Source: Tsuneonella rigui (GTDB taxonomy: Bacteria > Pseudomonadota > Alphaproteobacteria > Sphingomonadales > Sphingomonadaceae). From it: 64,000 nt of DNA. A program made the position numbers and the translations under genes. The notes under the pieces are model-generated. The model was not told where the DNA came from and ran no database searches. It saw nothing but the letters and a program-made list of their open reading frames with translations. Below, piece by piece: positions 46,512 through 56,294 of the stretch (within the stretch, counting starts at the first letter, position 1; each line of letters starts with the position of its first letter). The stretch covers positions 62,001 through 126,000 of the forward strand of contig NZ_RSEL01000020.1 of NCBI RefSeq assembly GCF_003958625.1. The letters are read 5' to 3'.

Positions 46512-47930
46512 TCAGGCGTGTCCGGCTGGCGTTGGCGGTTTACCTAGTTCCACAGCGAACGCGCGAATCCGTTCGACAGTCGCCTGAAGCGGTTGCCAGT
46601 CATCGTGTTCGGCGATGGGGGCCCACAGACGCTCGACTTCATCAATCACCAGAGACGGGGGTTGCACCGAGCTTGACCTTGCGTCGTGGTGCTGCGTGAG
46701 CGGATACCCCTCCAGCGCGTCGCGCAGGGGGCTGTCATCCTGGCGCGAAAAGCGACGCTTGTAGAAGAAGGTGTCGGGCGGCTCGCCGCTCTCGCTCATC
46801 GCCGCCTCACACGCGCCGACGAGCATCGCATCGCGCTCTTCGCCCAGGCTTTCCAGGCCCAGCCGCCACAGCCACCGGCGACGGACGTTCGCCATGTACA
46901 GCGGACCGAATCGCTCCAGGGCCGCAAGCAGCGGCGCGCCTTCGGCAAGTTGCCTCAGGGCGATCGCAAGCTGGCCGCAATTCCAGTAGAGCGCCTCGGG
47001 CTGACGGCCGAAGGCGTAGAGTCCTGCGTGGTCGAAATAGGCGGCGGTGAAGCTCGGGTCCCACCGCGGCAGCCAGCGCCACGGACCATAGTCGAAGCTT
47101 TCGCCCGATACGTTCATGTTGTCGGTGTTGAGCACGCCGTGGACGAAGCCCGCGACCATCCAGCTCGCGGCGAGATCGGCCAGGCGCTCGACGACCTGGT
47201 GCATCAGAATCACCGCGGGCTCGTCGCGCCCCGGCGCATCGTCTGGCGGTAAGGGTCCGGGGAACTCACGCAGGCAGTAGTCGACGAGTTGCGCCATGTG
47301 ATTGCTCTCTTCGAGCACCGCGAGACGCTGGAAGGTGCCGATCCTAACATGGCCGTGGCTCAGGCGCACGAGCACTGCCGAGCGGGTGGGTGAAGGCTCG
47401 TCGCCGCGCTGCAGCTCTTCCCCTGTCTCGATGATCGAGAAGGTCTTGCTGGTATCGACACCGAGCGCTTCGAGCATCTCGGTCGCGAGCAACTCGCGCA
47501 CAGCGCCCTTCAGCGTCAGCCGGCCGTCGGCGGTGCGGCTATAAGGGGTGGTGCCGGAGCCCTTGGTGCCCAACTCGAGCAACCGTCCGCGCGCGTCGCG
47601 CATCTGCGCAAAAGTGAACCCGCGCCCGTCGCCGATCTCGGGATTGTACACCCGGAACTGATGGCCGTGATAGCGCAGCGCGAGCGGTTGCGGCAGGGTA
47701 TCCGGCAGCGGATCGAAGCGCGCGAAGTGCCGTATCCATTCGGCATCCGACAATCCGTCAAGCCCGACCGCTGCCGCCCACCGATCGTTGCGCCAACGCA
47801 GCTCGGTCTGCGGGAAGTCCGCTGGCCGCACCGGGTCCGCCAACCAGTCGGCCAGCGCGAGCAGGGGCTTCGCGGGCCGGTAAGCGCCCGGCTCGATCGT
47901 GTTCGCGACAGGTTGCGGTTCGCGGCCCAT
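46512..47930 (-). CDS. selO: protein adenylyltransferase SelO (YdiU family)
   Basis: 472 residues, pseudokinase fold that transfers AMP from ATP to protein Ser/Thr/Tyr residues in redox stress. Family landmarks are RYHGHQFRVYNPEIGDGRGF, LGTKGSGTTPYSR, SIIETGEELQRG and VHGVLNTDNMNVSGESFDYGP. The bacterial enzyme lacks the selenocysteine of animals; here the chain ends without a C-terminal Cys motif. ATG at 47930 starts the conserved region. Confidence 0.93.
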   Translation of the reverse strand: MGREPQPVANTIEPGAYRPAKPLLALADWLADPVRPADFPQTELRWRNDRWAAAVGLDGLSDAEWIRHFARFDPLPDTLPQPLALRYHGHQFRVYNPEIGDGRGFTFAQMRDARGRLLELGTKGSGTTPYSRTADGRLTLKGAVRELLATEMLEALGVDTSKTFSIIETGEELQRGDEPSPTRSAVLVRLSHGHVRIGTFQRLAVLEESNHMAQLVDYCLREFPGPLPPDDAPGRDEPAVILMHQVVERLADLAASWMVAGFVHGVLNTDNMNVSGESFDYGPWRWLPRWDPSFTAAYFDHAGLYAFGRQPEALYWNCGQLAIALRQLAEGAPLLAALERFGPLYMANVRRRWLWRLGLESLGEERDAMLVGACEAAMSESGEPPDTFFYKRRFSRQDDSPLRDALEGYPLTQHHDARSSSVQPPSLVIDEVERLWAPIAEHDDWQPLQATVERIRAFAVELGKPPTPAGHA

Positions 47931-48009
47931 CGGGCGATAGTGGGGGCACGGGCACGGCCATGCAAGCGCCGCGCCCGCAATGGTCGAGCCCAGGGAATTC
48001 GAAGGACCG

Positions 48010-48909
48010 ATGGACAGTCTCGACCGCGCGAGCCCGGACCGCACCACTGCCGAGCGATCGTGGACCGATCGCTACTGGCAGTCTGCGGATGGGCTGAAGC
48101 TGCACTATCGCGACTACGCGGGCCGCAGCGACCGTCCGCCGGTGATCATCCTCCACGGACTCACCCGTAACGCCCGCGACGGCGCGGCGCTGGCCGAGCG
48201 CCTGGCCGGTGAGTGGCGGGTGCAGGTGCCGGAGATGCGTGGGCGCGGAATGTCGGACTACGCGTCCGACACTGCGACCTACAATCCGCTGCAATATGTC
48301 GCCGATCTGACGGCGCTGCTGGAGCAGGAGGGCATCGCGCGCTTCGTGGCGATCGGCACCTCGCTCGGTGGGTTGATGACGATGTTGCTGGCGCTGACCG
48401 ATCCTGAGCGGATCGCGGCGGCTGCGCTGGTCGACGTGGGCCCGGTGGTCGATGAGGCCGGGATTGCGAGAATTCGCGAATACGTGGGGCAGGGCGGCAG
48501 TTTCCCGACCTGGATCCATGCGGCGCGCGCGCTGCAGGAGCTGCACGGCGCGGTGCATCCCGACTTCGCGCTCGAGGATTGGCTAGCGATGGCCAAGCGG
48601 GTCATGGCGCTCGGGGCCAATGGCCGCGTAGCCTACGACTACGACATGGGCATCGCCGCGCCGTTCCATGCCGACGCAGCACCGGCGGCGGCCGATCTGT
48701 GGCCGGCGTTCGAGGCGCTCAAGGGTCGCCCGCTGGCCCTGCTGCGCGGCGAAACCTCGGCGATCATATCGCGTGAAACCGCCGCCGAAATGAAGCGCCG
48801 CGTACCGGAGCTTGCGGTCGTGACCATCCCGCGCACCGGGCACGCGCCGACGCTTGCGGAGCCCGAATCGCTCGCAGCGATCGACGCATTGCTCGCCCAG
48901 GTCGCATGA
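48010..48909 (+). CDS. alpha/beta hydrolase
   Basis: 299 residues. HG oxyanion motif IILHGLTRNARDG (about 45-57), nucleophile elbow GTSLGG (about 119-124) and a C-terminal His in PRTGHAPTLAEPE form the catalytic set. Substrate unknown; it resembles epoxide-hydrolase or haloperoxidase-like hydrolases. ATG 48010 follows GAAGGACC; ATG 47980 is an alternative. Its stop overlaps the start of the glycosyltransferase (ATGA). Confidence 0.9.
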   Translation: MDSLDRASPDRTTAERSWTDRYWQSADGLKLHYRDYAGRSDRPPVIILHGLTRNARDGAALAERLAGEWRVQVPEMRGRGMSDYASDTATYNPLQYVADLTALLEQEGIARFVAIGTSLGGLMTMLLALTDPERIAAAALVDVGPVVDEAGIARIREYVGQGGSFPTWIHAARALQELHGAVHPDFALEDWLAMAKRVMALGANGRVAYDYDMGIAAPFHADAAPAAADLWPAFEALKGRPLALLRGETSAIISRETAAEMKRRVPELAVVTIPRTGHAPTLAEPESLAAIDALLAQVA

Positions 48910-50057
48910 GCGCTGCCGACCGCGCGGTCGCGCGTATTCTTCACCTGCACTCCACCTTTGCGGCTGGGGGCAAGGAGCGGCGCGCGGTCCGGCTGATGAA
49001 CGCGTTCGGGCCCAAGGTCGCCCATGCGATAGTGTCGGGCATTCCCGAGGAAACCGTCGCCGCGCGAGAGATTTCACGTGCGATCAAGGTCGAGTGGCCG
49101 GCAGACTTCCCGCCGCTCACGGGCCTGCCGACGCCGGGGCGGCTCAAGCGATTGGCGCTGGCGATGCGCGGCTACGACCTCGTGCTCACCTACAACTGGG
49201 GCGCGATGGACGCGGTTATGGCGAACACGCTGTTCGGCCAGGCTTTCGGGCTACCCCCTCTGGTCCACCACGAAGACGGCTTCAACGCCGACGAGCAGGA
49301 CGGGCTCAAGCCCAAGCGCAATTGGTACCGCCGCATCGCGCTCGGCCGGGCGCGCGGGCTGGTGGTGCCGTCCGAAACGCTCGAGGAAATCGCGCTCACC
49401 ACCTGGGCGCAGCCGATCGGGCGGGTGCGGCGCATCTCCAACGGGATCGATACCGCCGCGTTCGCCAAGACCCCGCGCGCCGATGCCTTGCGCGGCGTGA
49501 TCAAGCGCAAGGGCGAGCTGTGGGTCGGCACGCTTGCTGGTTTGCGACCGGTGAAGAACCTCACCGCGATGGTCCGCGCATTCGCTAGCCTGCCCGAGCC
49601 GTGGCAGCTGGTGATCGTCGGCGAGGGCCCGGAGGAAGCCGCGATCCGTGCCGAGGTAGAGCGGCTCGGCATCGAGGATCGCGTCCACCTCCCCGGCTTC
49701 GTTGCCGACCCGGCGCGCTATGTCGGCCTGTTCGATATCTTCGCGCTGTCGTCGCACAGCGAGCAGTTCCCGATCTCGCTGGTCGAGGCGATGGCGGCTG
49801 GACTGCCGATCGCCGCGCCGGCGGTGGGCGACATCGACGAGATGGTGTCAGACGAAAACCGCCCGCTGATCACCCCCGCAGGCGACGAGACCGCCTTCGG
49901 CGATGCGCTCTCGGCGCTCGCGTACGATGGCGCGCTGCGTGCCCGGCTTGGTCAGGCCAACCGCGCGGCCGCGCGTGCCCGGTTCGACGAAAAACCGATG
50001 ATTGAGGCCTATCGCCGGCTCTACGCGAGCGCGATGGGGCGGGCGAGCTTGCCCTGA
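48906..50057 (+). CDS. glycosyltransferase family 4-like
   Basis: 383 residues, GT-B fold. The N-half has ILHLHSTFAAGGKERRAVRL and DLVLTYNWGAMDA; the C-half has GELWVGTLAGLRPVKN, LVIVGEGPEEAAIR and SEQFPISLVEAMAAGLPIAAP with the E-x7-E motif. It should add a sugar from a nucleotide donor to a lipid or glycan acceptor at the inner membrane. Coupled to the hydrolase upstream by ATGA overlap. Donor and acceptor unknown. Confidence 0.9.
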   Translation: MSAADRAVARILHLHSTFAAGGKERRAVRLMNAFGPKVAHAIVSGIPEETVAAREISRAIKVEWPADFPPLTGLPTPGRLKRLALAMRGYDLVLTYNWGAMDAVMANTLFGQAFGLPPLVHHEDGFNADEQDGLKPKRNWYRRIALGRARGLVVPSETLEEIALTTWAQPIGRVRRISNGIDTAAFAKTPRADALRGVIKRKGELWVGTLAGLRPVKNLTAMVRAFASLPEPWQLVIVGEGPEEAAIRAEVERLGIEDRVHLPGFVADPARYVGLFDIFALSSHSEQFPISLVEAMAAGLPIAAPAVGDIDEMVSDENRPLITPAGDETAFGDALSALAYDGALRARLGQANRAAARARFDEKPMIEAYRRLYASAMGRASLP

Positions 50058-50198
50058 CGCGAGCGACGCGCTTCACATCGCATTCACCGGCTGGGTATCA
50101 ACCCGGTTTGGAAGTTGAATTGACCCGCCCTTAGGGTAAAGACGCGCCGACCGGATTCCCGGCCTTCGCATTAGGCACGAAACGAAAAGCATCACCGC

Positions 50199-50960
50199 TT
50201 GGCTCTGAGACCCGACAACTCGCTGACCCCGGAAGAAAAGCGCGCCCGCGCCCAGGCCGCGCAGGACGATGTCCTGCTGCGGGAGGTCGACGATGCCGTG
50301 CGCCAGGACCAATACGCCGAAGCCGCCCAGCGCTATGGCCGCCCCGTCGGCATCGCCGTGATCATCGCGCTCGCGCTATTCGGCGGATACCTGTTCTGGG
50401 ACCACCGCCAGACCGCCGCGCAGGAAAAGGATTCCGAAGCGCTGGTGAGCGCGCTCGACCAGGTCGAACGCGGCAATCTCGGCAGCGCCTCGACCGCGCT
50501 TGACCCGATCATCGCCGATGGCGGCGACGGAGCGAAGGCCGCCGCGCAGCTGCTCAAGGCCGGGATCGCGATGGAGCAATCCAAACCAGAAGAGGCGGCA
50601 AAGCTCTACGATACCGTCGCCGCCGATGGCGATGCGCCGCAGGCCATGCGCGACCTGGCGACGATCCGCGCGGTGACCGCGCGTTACGACCGGATGAAGC
50701 CGGCCGAGGTGGTCGCCAAGCTCAAGCCGCTCGCCGTCCCCGGCAACCCCTGGTTCGGCCCGGCGGGCGAGATCGTCGCCATGGCCTATCTCGACCAGGG
50801 CAAGACCGCCGAAGCGGGCACGCTGTTCGGCGCGATCGCCAAAGACAAGAATACACCCGAGACCTTGAAGTCGCGCACGCGGCAGATGGCCGGCCTGCTC
50901 GGCGTCGACGCGATCGACGACGTCGACACCGTGCTCAAGCAGCCCACCGCGGCCGAATAA
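50199..50960 (+). CDS. TPR-type membrane protein (YfgM-like)
   Basis: 253 residues. A short charged N-terminus (LLREVDDAVRQDQ), one membrane segment (about 48-67) and a helical tetratricopeptide-like periplasmic domain. The order TPR protein then BamB-like protein is common in this bacterial order. YfgM relatives contact the Sec translocon and outer-membrane assembly machinery. Start is TTG (50199), without a clear Shine-Dalgarno; the family in this group is often TTG-started. Confidence 0.8.
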   Translation: MALRPDNSLTPEEKRARAQAAQDDVLLREVDDAVRQDQYAEAAQRYGRPVGIAVIIALALFGGYLFWDHRQTAAQEKDSEALVSALDQVERGNLGSASTALDPIIADGGDGAKAAAQLLKAGIAMEQSKPEEAAKLYDTVAADGDAPQAMRDLATIRAVTARYDRMKPAEVVAKLKPLAVPGNPWFGPAGEIVAMAYLDQGKTAEAGTLFGAIAKDKNTPETLKSRTRQMAGLLGVDAIDDVDTVLKQPTAAE

Positions 50961-50983
50961 CCACAGCTAGGAACCGACAGCCG

Positions 50984-52333
50984 ATGACGACTGCCAAGGC
51001 CCTTTTCACTACCGGCCGCGTTGCGCTCGCGCTCGCGCTCTCGCTCAGTCTGGCCGCCTGCAAGGGCGGTATCTTCGGCAGCGGCGACAAGTCGGTCACG
51101 CCGACCGTAGGCAACCGGGTGCCGATCCTGTCCAAGATCGAAGGCGCAAAGGTCGATCCGTCGCTGGCCGGCGTTTCGGTCGTGCTGCCGCCGGCGACGG
51201 TGAATACCGAATGGGCGCAAGCCGGCGGCACCGCAGGCAAGTCGTACGGCCACCTCGCGCTGGGCGACAACCTGGGCGAGGTGTGGAGCGTCAAGATTGC
51301 CGGTTCGAGCCAGCGCCGCCGCCTCGCCGCCGCGCCGGTCATCGGGGGCGGGATGCTGTTCGTCGAGGACACCAACGGCGTGGTCAACGCGTTCGACGCG
51401 ACCACCGGCGCGAGGGCCTGGACCCACACTGCCGAGGTCGACGGCAACCTGCGCGCGGCCAACTTCGGCGGCGGGGTGAGCTACGACCAAGGCCGCGTCT
51501 ACGTGACCAACGGCGTGGGCGAAGTGCTCGCGCTCGACGCTTCGAACGGGAGCCAGATCTGGAAGGTCAAGCCGGCAGGCCCGCTCCGCGGATCGCCGAC
51601 CATCGCGTTCGGCTCGGTCTACGTGATGACGCAAGACAACCAGATCTTCGCGCTCAACGCGGCGGACGGCAAGCAGTTGTGGAACGAGAGCGGATCGAAC
51701 GCGCAGACCGGCGTATTTGGCGTCGCGGCCCCCGCGGCCGGCGCCGGCACCGTCATCGCGGGCTATTCGAGTGGCGAGCTCATCGCGTACCGTTACGAGA
51801 ACGGCCGCTCGCTGTGGGCCGATGCGCTCGCGCGCACTTCGATCTCGACCGAGGTGGGCGCGCTGACCGACATCGACGCCGATCCGATCATCGACCAGGG
51901 CCGCGTCTATGCGCTCGGCCAAGGTGGCCGCATGGCGGCCTACGAGCTGGTCACCGGCCAGCGCATCTGGGAATTGAACCTCGCGGGCATTTCGACCCCG
52001 GCGGTGGCGGGCGAGTGGATCTTCACCCTGACCGACGACGCCCGCCTGCTCGCAATCGCGCGCGGCAACGGCAAGGTCCGCTGGATCACCGACCTTGGCC
52101 GCTGGCGCAACGTCGAGAAGAAGAAGGATCCGATCTTCTGGACCGGTCCGGTGCTCGCGGGCAACAACCTGTGGGTGGCCAATACGCAAGGCCAGATCTA
52201 CCGCGTGAGCCCGGGCGAGGGATCGTCCTCGCTGTTCCAGACCGTCAAGTCGCCGATCAGCCTGGCGCCGGTGGTGGCGAACAGCACGCTTTACGTTCTC
52301 GACGACGGCGGGACCATTCACGCCTACCGGTAA
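50984..52333 (+). CDS. bamB: outer-membrane assembly lipoprotein BamB-like (PQQ beta-propeller)
   Basis: 449 residues. The signal has lipobox LAAC (Cys26). The body is an eight-bladed beta-propeller with repeated blades such as GRVYVTNGVGEVLALDASNG and QIFALNAADGKQLWNESG, ending LYVLDDGGTIHAYR. BamB supports insertion of barrels into the outer membrane. It lies 23 bases after the TPR gene and is probably in the same transcript. Confidence 0.88.
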   Translation: MTTAKALFTTGRVALALALSLSLAACKGGIFGSGDKSVTPTVGNRVPILSKIEGAKVDPSLAGVSVVLPPATVNTEWAQAGGTAGKSYGHLALGDNLGEVWSVKIAGSSQRRRLAAAPVIGGGMLFVEDTNGVVNAFDATTGARAWTHTAEVDGNLRAANFGGGVSYDQGRVYVTNGVGEVLALDASNGSQIWKVKPAGPLRGSPTIAFGSVYVMTQDNQIFALNAADGKQLWNESGSNAQTGVFGVAAPAAGAGTVIAGYSSGELIAYRYENGRSLWADALARTSISTEVGALTDIDADPIIDQGRVYALGQGGRMAAYELVTGQRIWELNLAGISTPAVAGEWIFTLTDDARLLAIARGNGKVRWITDLGRWRNVEKKKDPIFWTGPVLAGNNLWVANTQGQIYRVSPGEGSSSLFQTVKSPISLAPVVANSTLYVLDDGGTIHAYR

Positions 52334-52393
52334 GGGACAAGGGCGGCATCCTTTGCCGCGCTGTTAACCGTTAGCCGCTAAATCCGGGCGCCG

Positions 52394-53773
52394 ATGAGCG
52401 CGTCCGATCATCCGCCCGTGCATTCGCGCCCGCCGAGCGATGTCTCGGCGTGGGTGGGCCTGGCCGGGCTCGCGGGCATGTTCGCCTGGTTCCTGGTCTG
52501 CCGCCACTGGCCGGCGGTCGCCGATGCGTTCGGCGTGCCGGGACCGCGCGCGCGACTCGATGGACCCTACGCCGCGATCACCGCGATGCTGTGGTCGGTC
52601 CTGCCGATGATCGCGGTCACCTTGCTGGTCGACAAGGCGCACCGGCGCCCATCGACCGGGATCGACTGGTCGCGCGCACGCCCGCTGCACGAGACGATGC
52701 GGGTGTCGCTGGTCAAGATCGCCGCGCTGTGGGTGACCTGGATAGTGATCGCCGGCATCTACTGCCTCGGGCGCTGGTACTGGGCCGAGCCTTATCTGTT
52801 CGCGATGGGCGTGCTGAAAGCGGCCGCCATTCCGATGTTCGTTCTTGCGGTGCCCTATGTGCTGTGGCTCGACCGCTACATGGTCAATCCGCGCGACCAC
52901 GCGTGGCACTTCGGCGCGATGCTGCTGGGGCGCGAGGCTTACGATCCCGCCGAGGTGAAGAAGCACTGGCGCGCATGGATCATCAAGGGGTTCTTCGGCG
53001 CGTTCATGATCTCGATCTTGCCCTCTGGGTGGGAAGCGGCGGTCAACGCCGATTATGCGCAGATGCTGCGTGATCCCACCGGGCTTGGCCTCGCGCTGGT
53101 CACGCTGCTGTTCCTGATCGACGTGCAAATCGGCACGGTCGGCTATCTGGTGACCTTCCGTCCGCTCGACGCGCATATCCGCAGCGGTAATCCGCTGCTC
53201 GCCGGCTGGGTCGCGGCGCTGATGTGCTACCCGCCGTTCGTCTATACCTTCATGGGCGACGGGATGCTCGGCTACGAGTTCGGCACCCCGGGGAAGGGCG
53301 ACGCCAACTGGAGCTACTGGCTGGCGGGCCATCCGCTGCTGATGTGGGGTTGGGCTGGCCTGCTGGTCGCGCTCACCGGCATCTATGCCTGGGCGACCTT
53401 TGCTTTCGGCCTGCGCTTCTCCAACCTGACCTATCGCGGGGTGCTCACCAACGGGCCGTACCGCTTCTGCCGCCACCCTGCCTACGTGTCGAAGAATGCG
53501 TTCTGGTGGCTGTCGACGCTGCCGTTCCTGGTGACCAATGGTTCGGCCACCGACGTCATCCGCAACACCGTCTGCCTCGCCGCGGTCAACGCGATCTACT
53601 TCTGGCGCGCGCGGACCGAAGAAGAGCACCTGTGGGCCGAAGATCCGAAATACCGCGCCTATCACACGTGGATGAGCGAGCACGGACTGATCACCGCGCC
53701 GTTGGTGCGGCTCAAGCGCCACTTGCGTTGGCGGCTGCGCGATCCGGGGCTGGTGGGAAGCCCCGCCGAGTAA
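52394..53773 (+). CDS. polytopic membrane protein with a C-terminal isoprenylcysteine-methyltransferase-like domain
   Basis: 459 residues, about ten membrane segments. The last third has GPYRFCRHPAYVSKNAFWW and RARTEEEHLWAEDPKYRAYH, the SAM-binding and Glu-Glu motifs of ICMT/phospholipid methyltransferase-like proteins. The first 300 residues are an additional membrane region I cannot assign. The natural acceptor is unknown. ATG at 52394, 60 bases after bamB. Confidence 0.8.
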   Translation: MSASDHPPVHSRPPSDVSAWVGLAGLAGMFAWFLVCRHWPAVADAFGVPGPRARLDGPYAAITAMLWSVLPMIAVTLLVDKAHRRPSTGIDWSRARPLHETMRVSLVKIAALWVTWIVIAGIYCLGRWYWAEPYLFAMGVLKAAAIPMFVLAVPYVLWLDRYMVNPRDHAWHFGAMLLGREAYDPAEVKKHWRAWIIKGFFGAFMISILPSGWEAAVNADYAQMLRDPTGLGLALVTLLFLIDVQIGTVGYLVTFRPLDAHIRSGNPLLAGWVAALMCYPPFVYTFMGDGMLGYEFGTPGKGDANWSYWLAGHPLLMWGWAGLLVALTGIYAWATFAFGLRFSNLTYRGVLTNGPYRFCRHPAYVSKNAFWWLSTLPFLVTNGSATDVIRNTVCLAAVNAIYFWRARTEEEHLWAEDPKYRAYHTWMSEHGLITAPLVRLKRHLRWRLRDPGLVGSPAE

Positions 53774-53777
53774 GGTC

Positions 53778-54077
53778 CTAGAGCGGCGTTCCCTCGCCGA
53801 CTTCGTACATCTTCAGGTCGCGCTCGATCACGCCTGCCTCGCGCATCGCCGCGCCCCACGGCTTCATGTGCGGCGCGGCGCCGTGCGCGCGCAGGGCATC
53901 GGCATCGCGCCACAGTTCGGACACGTGCATCAGGTCGGGATCGAGCACATCGCGCGCGTAGGCGTACTTGATGCAGCCATCCTCCTGCCGGGTCGCGGCG
54001 AGAACTGTCTCCATCGCCTCGCGCACCTTGTCGAGCCCGCCTTCCGCCACGCGCACCGTGCCAGCCACCAGGATCAT
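53778..54077 (-). CDS. antibiotic biosynthesis monooxygenase (ABM) family protein
   Basis: 99 residues, ferredoxin-like fold. ILVAGTVRVAEGGLDKVREAM at the N-terminus and the central ATRQEDGCIKYAYARDVLDPD follow the quinol monooxygenase/ABM pattern. Usually a small oxygenase or quinone-acting protein. It starts 15 bases after gshA and shares its transcript. Confidence 0.88.
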   Translation of the reverse strand: MILVAGTVRVAEGGLDKVREAMETVLAATRQEDGCIKYAYARDVLDPDLMHVSELWRDADALRAHGAAPHMKPWGAAMREAGVIERDLKMYEVGEGTPL

Positions 54078-54092
54078 CGCCGCATCTCCCTT

Positions 54093-55463
54093 TTAGAAGC
54101 TTTCTTCGTACACCCGCGTCACGTCGCCCGCCCACTCGCCGTGGTAGAGGTCGAGCAACCGCTGCGCCGGCACCGTGCCGCTGGCGACGATATCGTCGAG
54201 CGGGCCGAGAAAGCCGGTTTCGTTGTCGCCGCTCGAATTGAGCGCGCCGCGCGCCGCGAGGCCCGCCCGCGCGATTGCGAGCACTTCGGGCGCGATGTCG
54301 CGCAAGGTGCGGCCGCCGTGGATCGGGGCGTCAAGGCCGAGCTTGGGGACCGCGTTGCGCAAGGCCTCGCGCTCTTCCATCGACCAGTGCTTGACGAGGT
54401 CCCACGCGGCGTCGAGTGCGCCCTGGTCGTAGAGCAGGCCGACCCACAGCGCGGGCAGCGCGCAGATGCGGTTCCACGGGCCGCCGTCGGCCCCGCGCAT
54501 CTCGAGGAACGACTTGAGGCGCACCTCGGGAAAGGCGGTCGACAGGTGATCCCACCAGTCCGCCTGGCGGGGCTTCTCGCCCGGCAGGACCGAGAGTTTG
54601 CCGTCGAGGAAATCGCGGAAGCTGAGGCCCGCGGCGTCGATATACTTCCCGTCGCGGAACACGAAGTACATCGGCACGTCGAGCATGTAGTCGACGTAGC
54701 GTTCGTAGCCGAACCCGTCCTCGAACACGAACGGGATCATGCCCGTGCGGTGGGGGTCGGTGTCCGACCAGATGTGGCTGCGGTAGCTGAGGTAGCCGTT
54801 GGGCTTGCTCTCGGTGAACGGCGAGTTCGCGAACAGTGCGGTGGCGAGCGGCTGCAACGCGAGGCTGACGCGGAATTTCTGCGCCATGTCGGCCTCGCTC
54901 GAATAATCGAGGTTGGTCTGGATGGTGCACGTACGCAGCATCATGTCGAGGCCGAGGCTGCCGACCCGCGGCATGTGCCGCAGCATGATTTCGTAGCGGC
55001 CCTTGGGCATGATCGGCAGCTCGGCGCGGGTCTTGTCGGGCCACATGCCGAGGCCGAGGAAGCTGATCCCCAGCCGCTCGCCGACCGCCTTCACCTGCGC
55101 GAGGTGACGGCCGGCTTCCTCGCAAGTCTGGTGCAGGTTCTCGACCGCCGCGCCGGAGAGCTCGAGCTGGCCGGCGGGCTCAAGGCTGATCGCGCCGTCG
55201 GGGCCGGAGAGGGCGATGATCTTGCCGCCCTCTTTGACTGGGCGCCAGCCGAACTCCTGCAGTTCGACCAGCAGATCGCGGATGCCGCCGGGCTCGTCGT
55301 ACGAAGGCGCGGCGTGGTCGCTACGGCGATAGACGAGCTTCTCGTGCTCGGTGCCGATGCGCCAGTTCTCGCGCGGTTTTTCGCCGTTCGCCATGGGCGC
55401 CACGAGCTGGTCGCGGCTTTCGATGATTGGATCCTCGGCGTCGGAGGCCTGCCGCGTGCTCAT
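54093..55463 (-). CDS. gshA: glutamate-cysteine ligase (alphaproteobacterial/plant-type)
   Basis: 456 residues. Makes gamma-glutamylcysteine, the first step of glutathione synthesis. WRIGTEHEKLVY near the N-terminus, SLEPAGQLELSG, MPKGRYEIMLRHMPRVG and RTCTIQTNLDYSSEADM are characteristic of the plant-type family, not of E. coli GshA. Lies downstream of rsmE by 45 bases; the ABM gene follows. No gshB in the window. Confidence 0.95.
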   Translation of the reverse strand: MSTRQASDAEDPIIESRDQLVAPMANGEKPRENWRIGTEHEKLVYRRSDHAAPSYDEPGGIRDLLVELQEFGWRPVKEGGKIIALSGPDGAISLEPAGQLELSGAAVENLHQTCEEAGRHLAQVKAVGERLGISFLGLGMWPDKTRAELPIMPKGRYEIMLRHMPRVGSLGLDMMLRTCTIQTNLDYSSEADMAQKFRVSLALQPLATALFANSPFTESKPNGYLSYRSHIWSDTDPHRTGMIPFVFEDGFGYERYVDYMLDVPMYFVFRDGKYIDAAGLSFRDFLDGKLSVLPGEKPRQADWWDHLSTAFPEVRLKSFLEMRGADGGPWNRICALPALWVGLLYDQGALDAAWDLVKHWSMEEREALRNAVPKLGLDAPIHGGRTLRDIAPEVLAIARAGLAARGALNSSGDNETGFLGPLDDIVASGTVPAQRLLDLYHGEWAGDVTRVYEESF

Positions 55464-55508
55464 GCCGGTTGCACTAGAAAACGCAAATGCCGCGCGCCAG
55501 CGATTTCA

Positions 55509-56255
55509 TCATGCCCAGTCGCCGACAGTGCCCATCCACAGCGTAACCGCTGAAATCGCAGCGGTTTCCGCCCGCAATATGCGCGGCCCGAGCGAGACCG
55601 GCACCGCCTGGGGCAGCGCGCGAATCGCGGCGTTCTCGCTGTCGTCGAATCCGCCTTCGGGCCCGATCAGGATCGCCGCAGGGCCGGGATGCGCGGCCAT
55701 CGCCGCGGGCGCGGGGTCGCCGCCGCGCTCGTCGCAGAAGAACAGCATACGGTCCGAAGGCCACTCCGAAAGCAGCTTTTCGAGCCGCACAAGAGGTTCA
55801 ACTTCGGGCAGCGCGGTGCGCTCACACTGCTCGGCCGCTTCGATCATGCGCTTGACCAGCCGGGTCGCGTTGATCTGCCGCACCTGGCTGCGGCGCATTT
55901 CGACCGGGACGAATTTGCGCACTCCCAGCTCGCAGGCCTTTTCGGCCACCAGCGCGAAATTGTCGCGCTGGATGGGGGAGGCGCAAAGCCACAGGTCGGG
56001 GGTCAGCTCGCGGGGTTGCAGGAGGCTCTCGATCCGCGCGGAGGAGCGGCCCGAAGCAATCGCTCCCAACCGCGCGATATATTCACCGGTACGGTTGTCG
56101 AACAGGCGGACCGGATCGCCTTCCTTGAGGCGCAGGACCGAGAAGAAATAGCGCACTTCCGGATAATCGAGCGGCACCTCGGCGCCAACCGCCAGCTCGC
56201 GGTCGACGAACAGGCGCGGGGTGCTCTTCGGCGGCCAGGCGGGGGTCGCGGTCAT
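55509..56255 (-). CDS. rsmE: 16S rRNA (uracil-1498-N3)-methyltransferase
   Basis: 248 residues, SPOUT methyltransferase. The knot region LIGPEGGFDDSE and SLGPRILRAETAA near the C-terminus bind SAM; RYFFSVLRLKEGDPVRLFD marks the N-terminal RNA-binding domain. Methylates U1498 of 16S rRNA. ATG 56255 starts the conserved region and is divergent from ubiA. Confidence 0.94.
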   Translation of the reverse strand: MTATPAWPPKSTPRLFVDRELAVGAEVPLDYPEVRYFFSVLRLKEGDPVRLFDNRTGEYIARLGAIASGRSSARIESLLQPRELTPDLWLCASPIQRDNFALVAEKACELGVRKFVPVEMRRSQVRQINATRLVKRMIEAAEQCERTALPEVEPLVRLEKLLSEWPSDRMLFFCDERGGDPAPAAMAAHPGPAAILIGPEGGFDDSENAAIRALPQAVPVSLGPRILRAETAAISAVTLWMGTVGDWA

Positions 56256-56294
56256 CGCTTTGCAGGTGGCATGCGCGGCGGTAGGGGACAAGCC

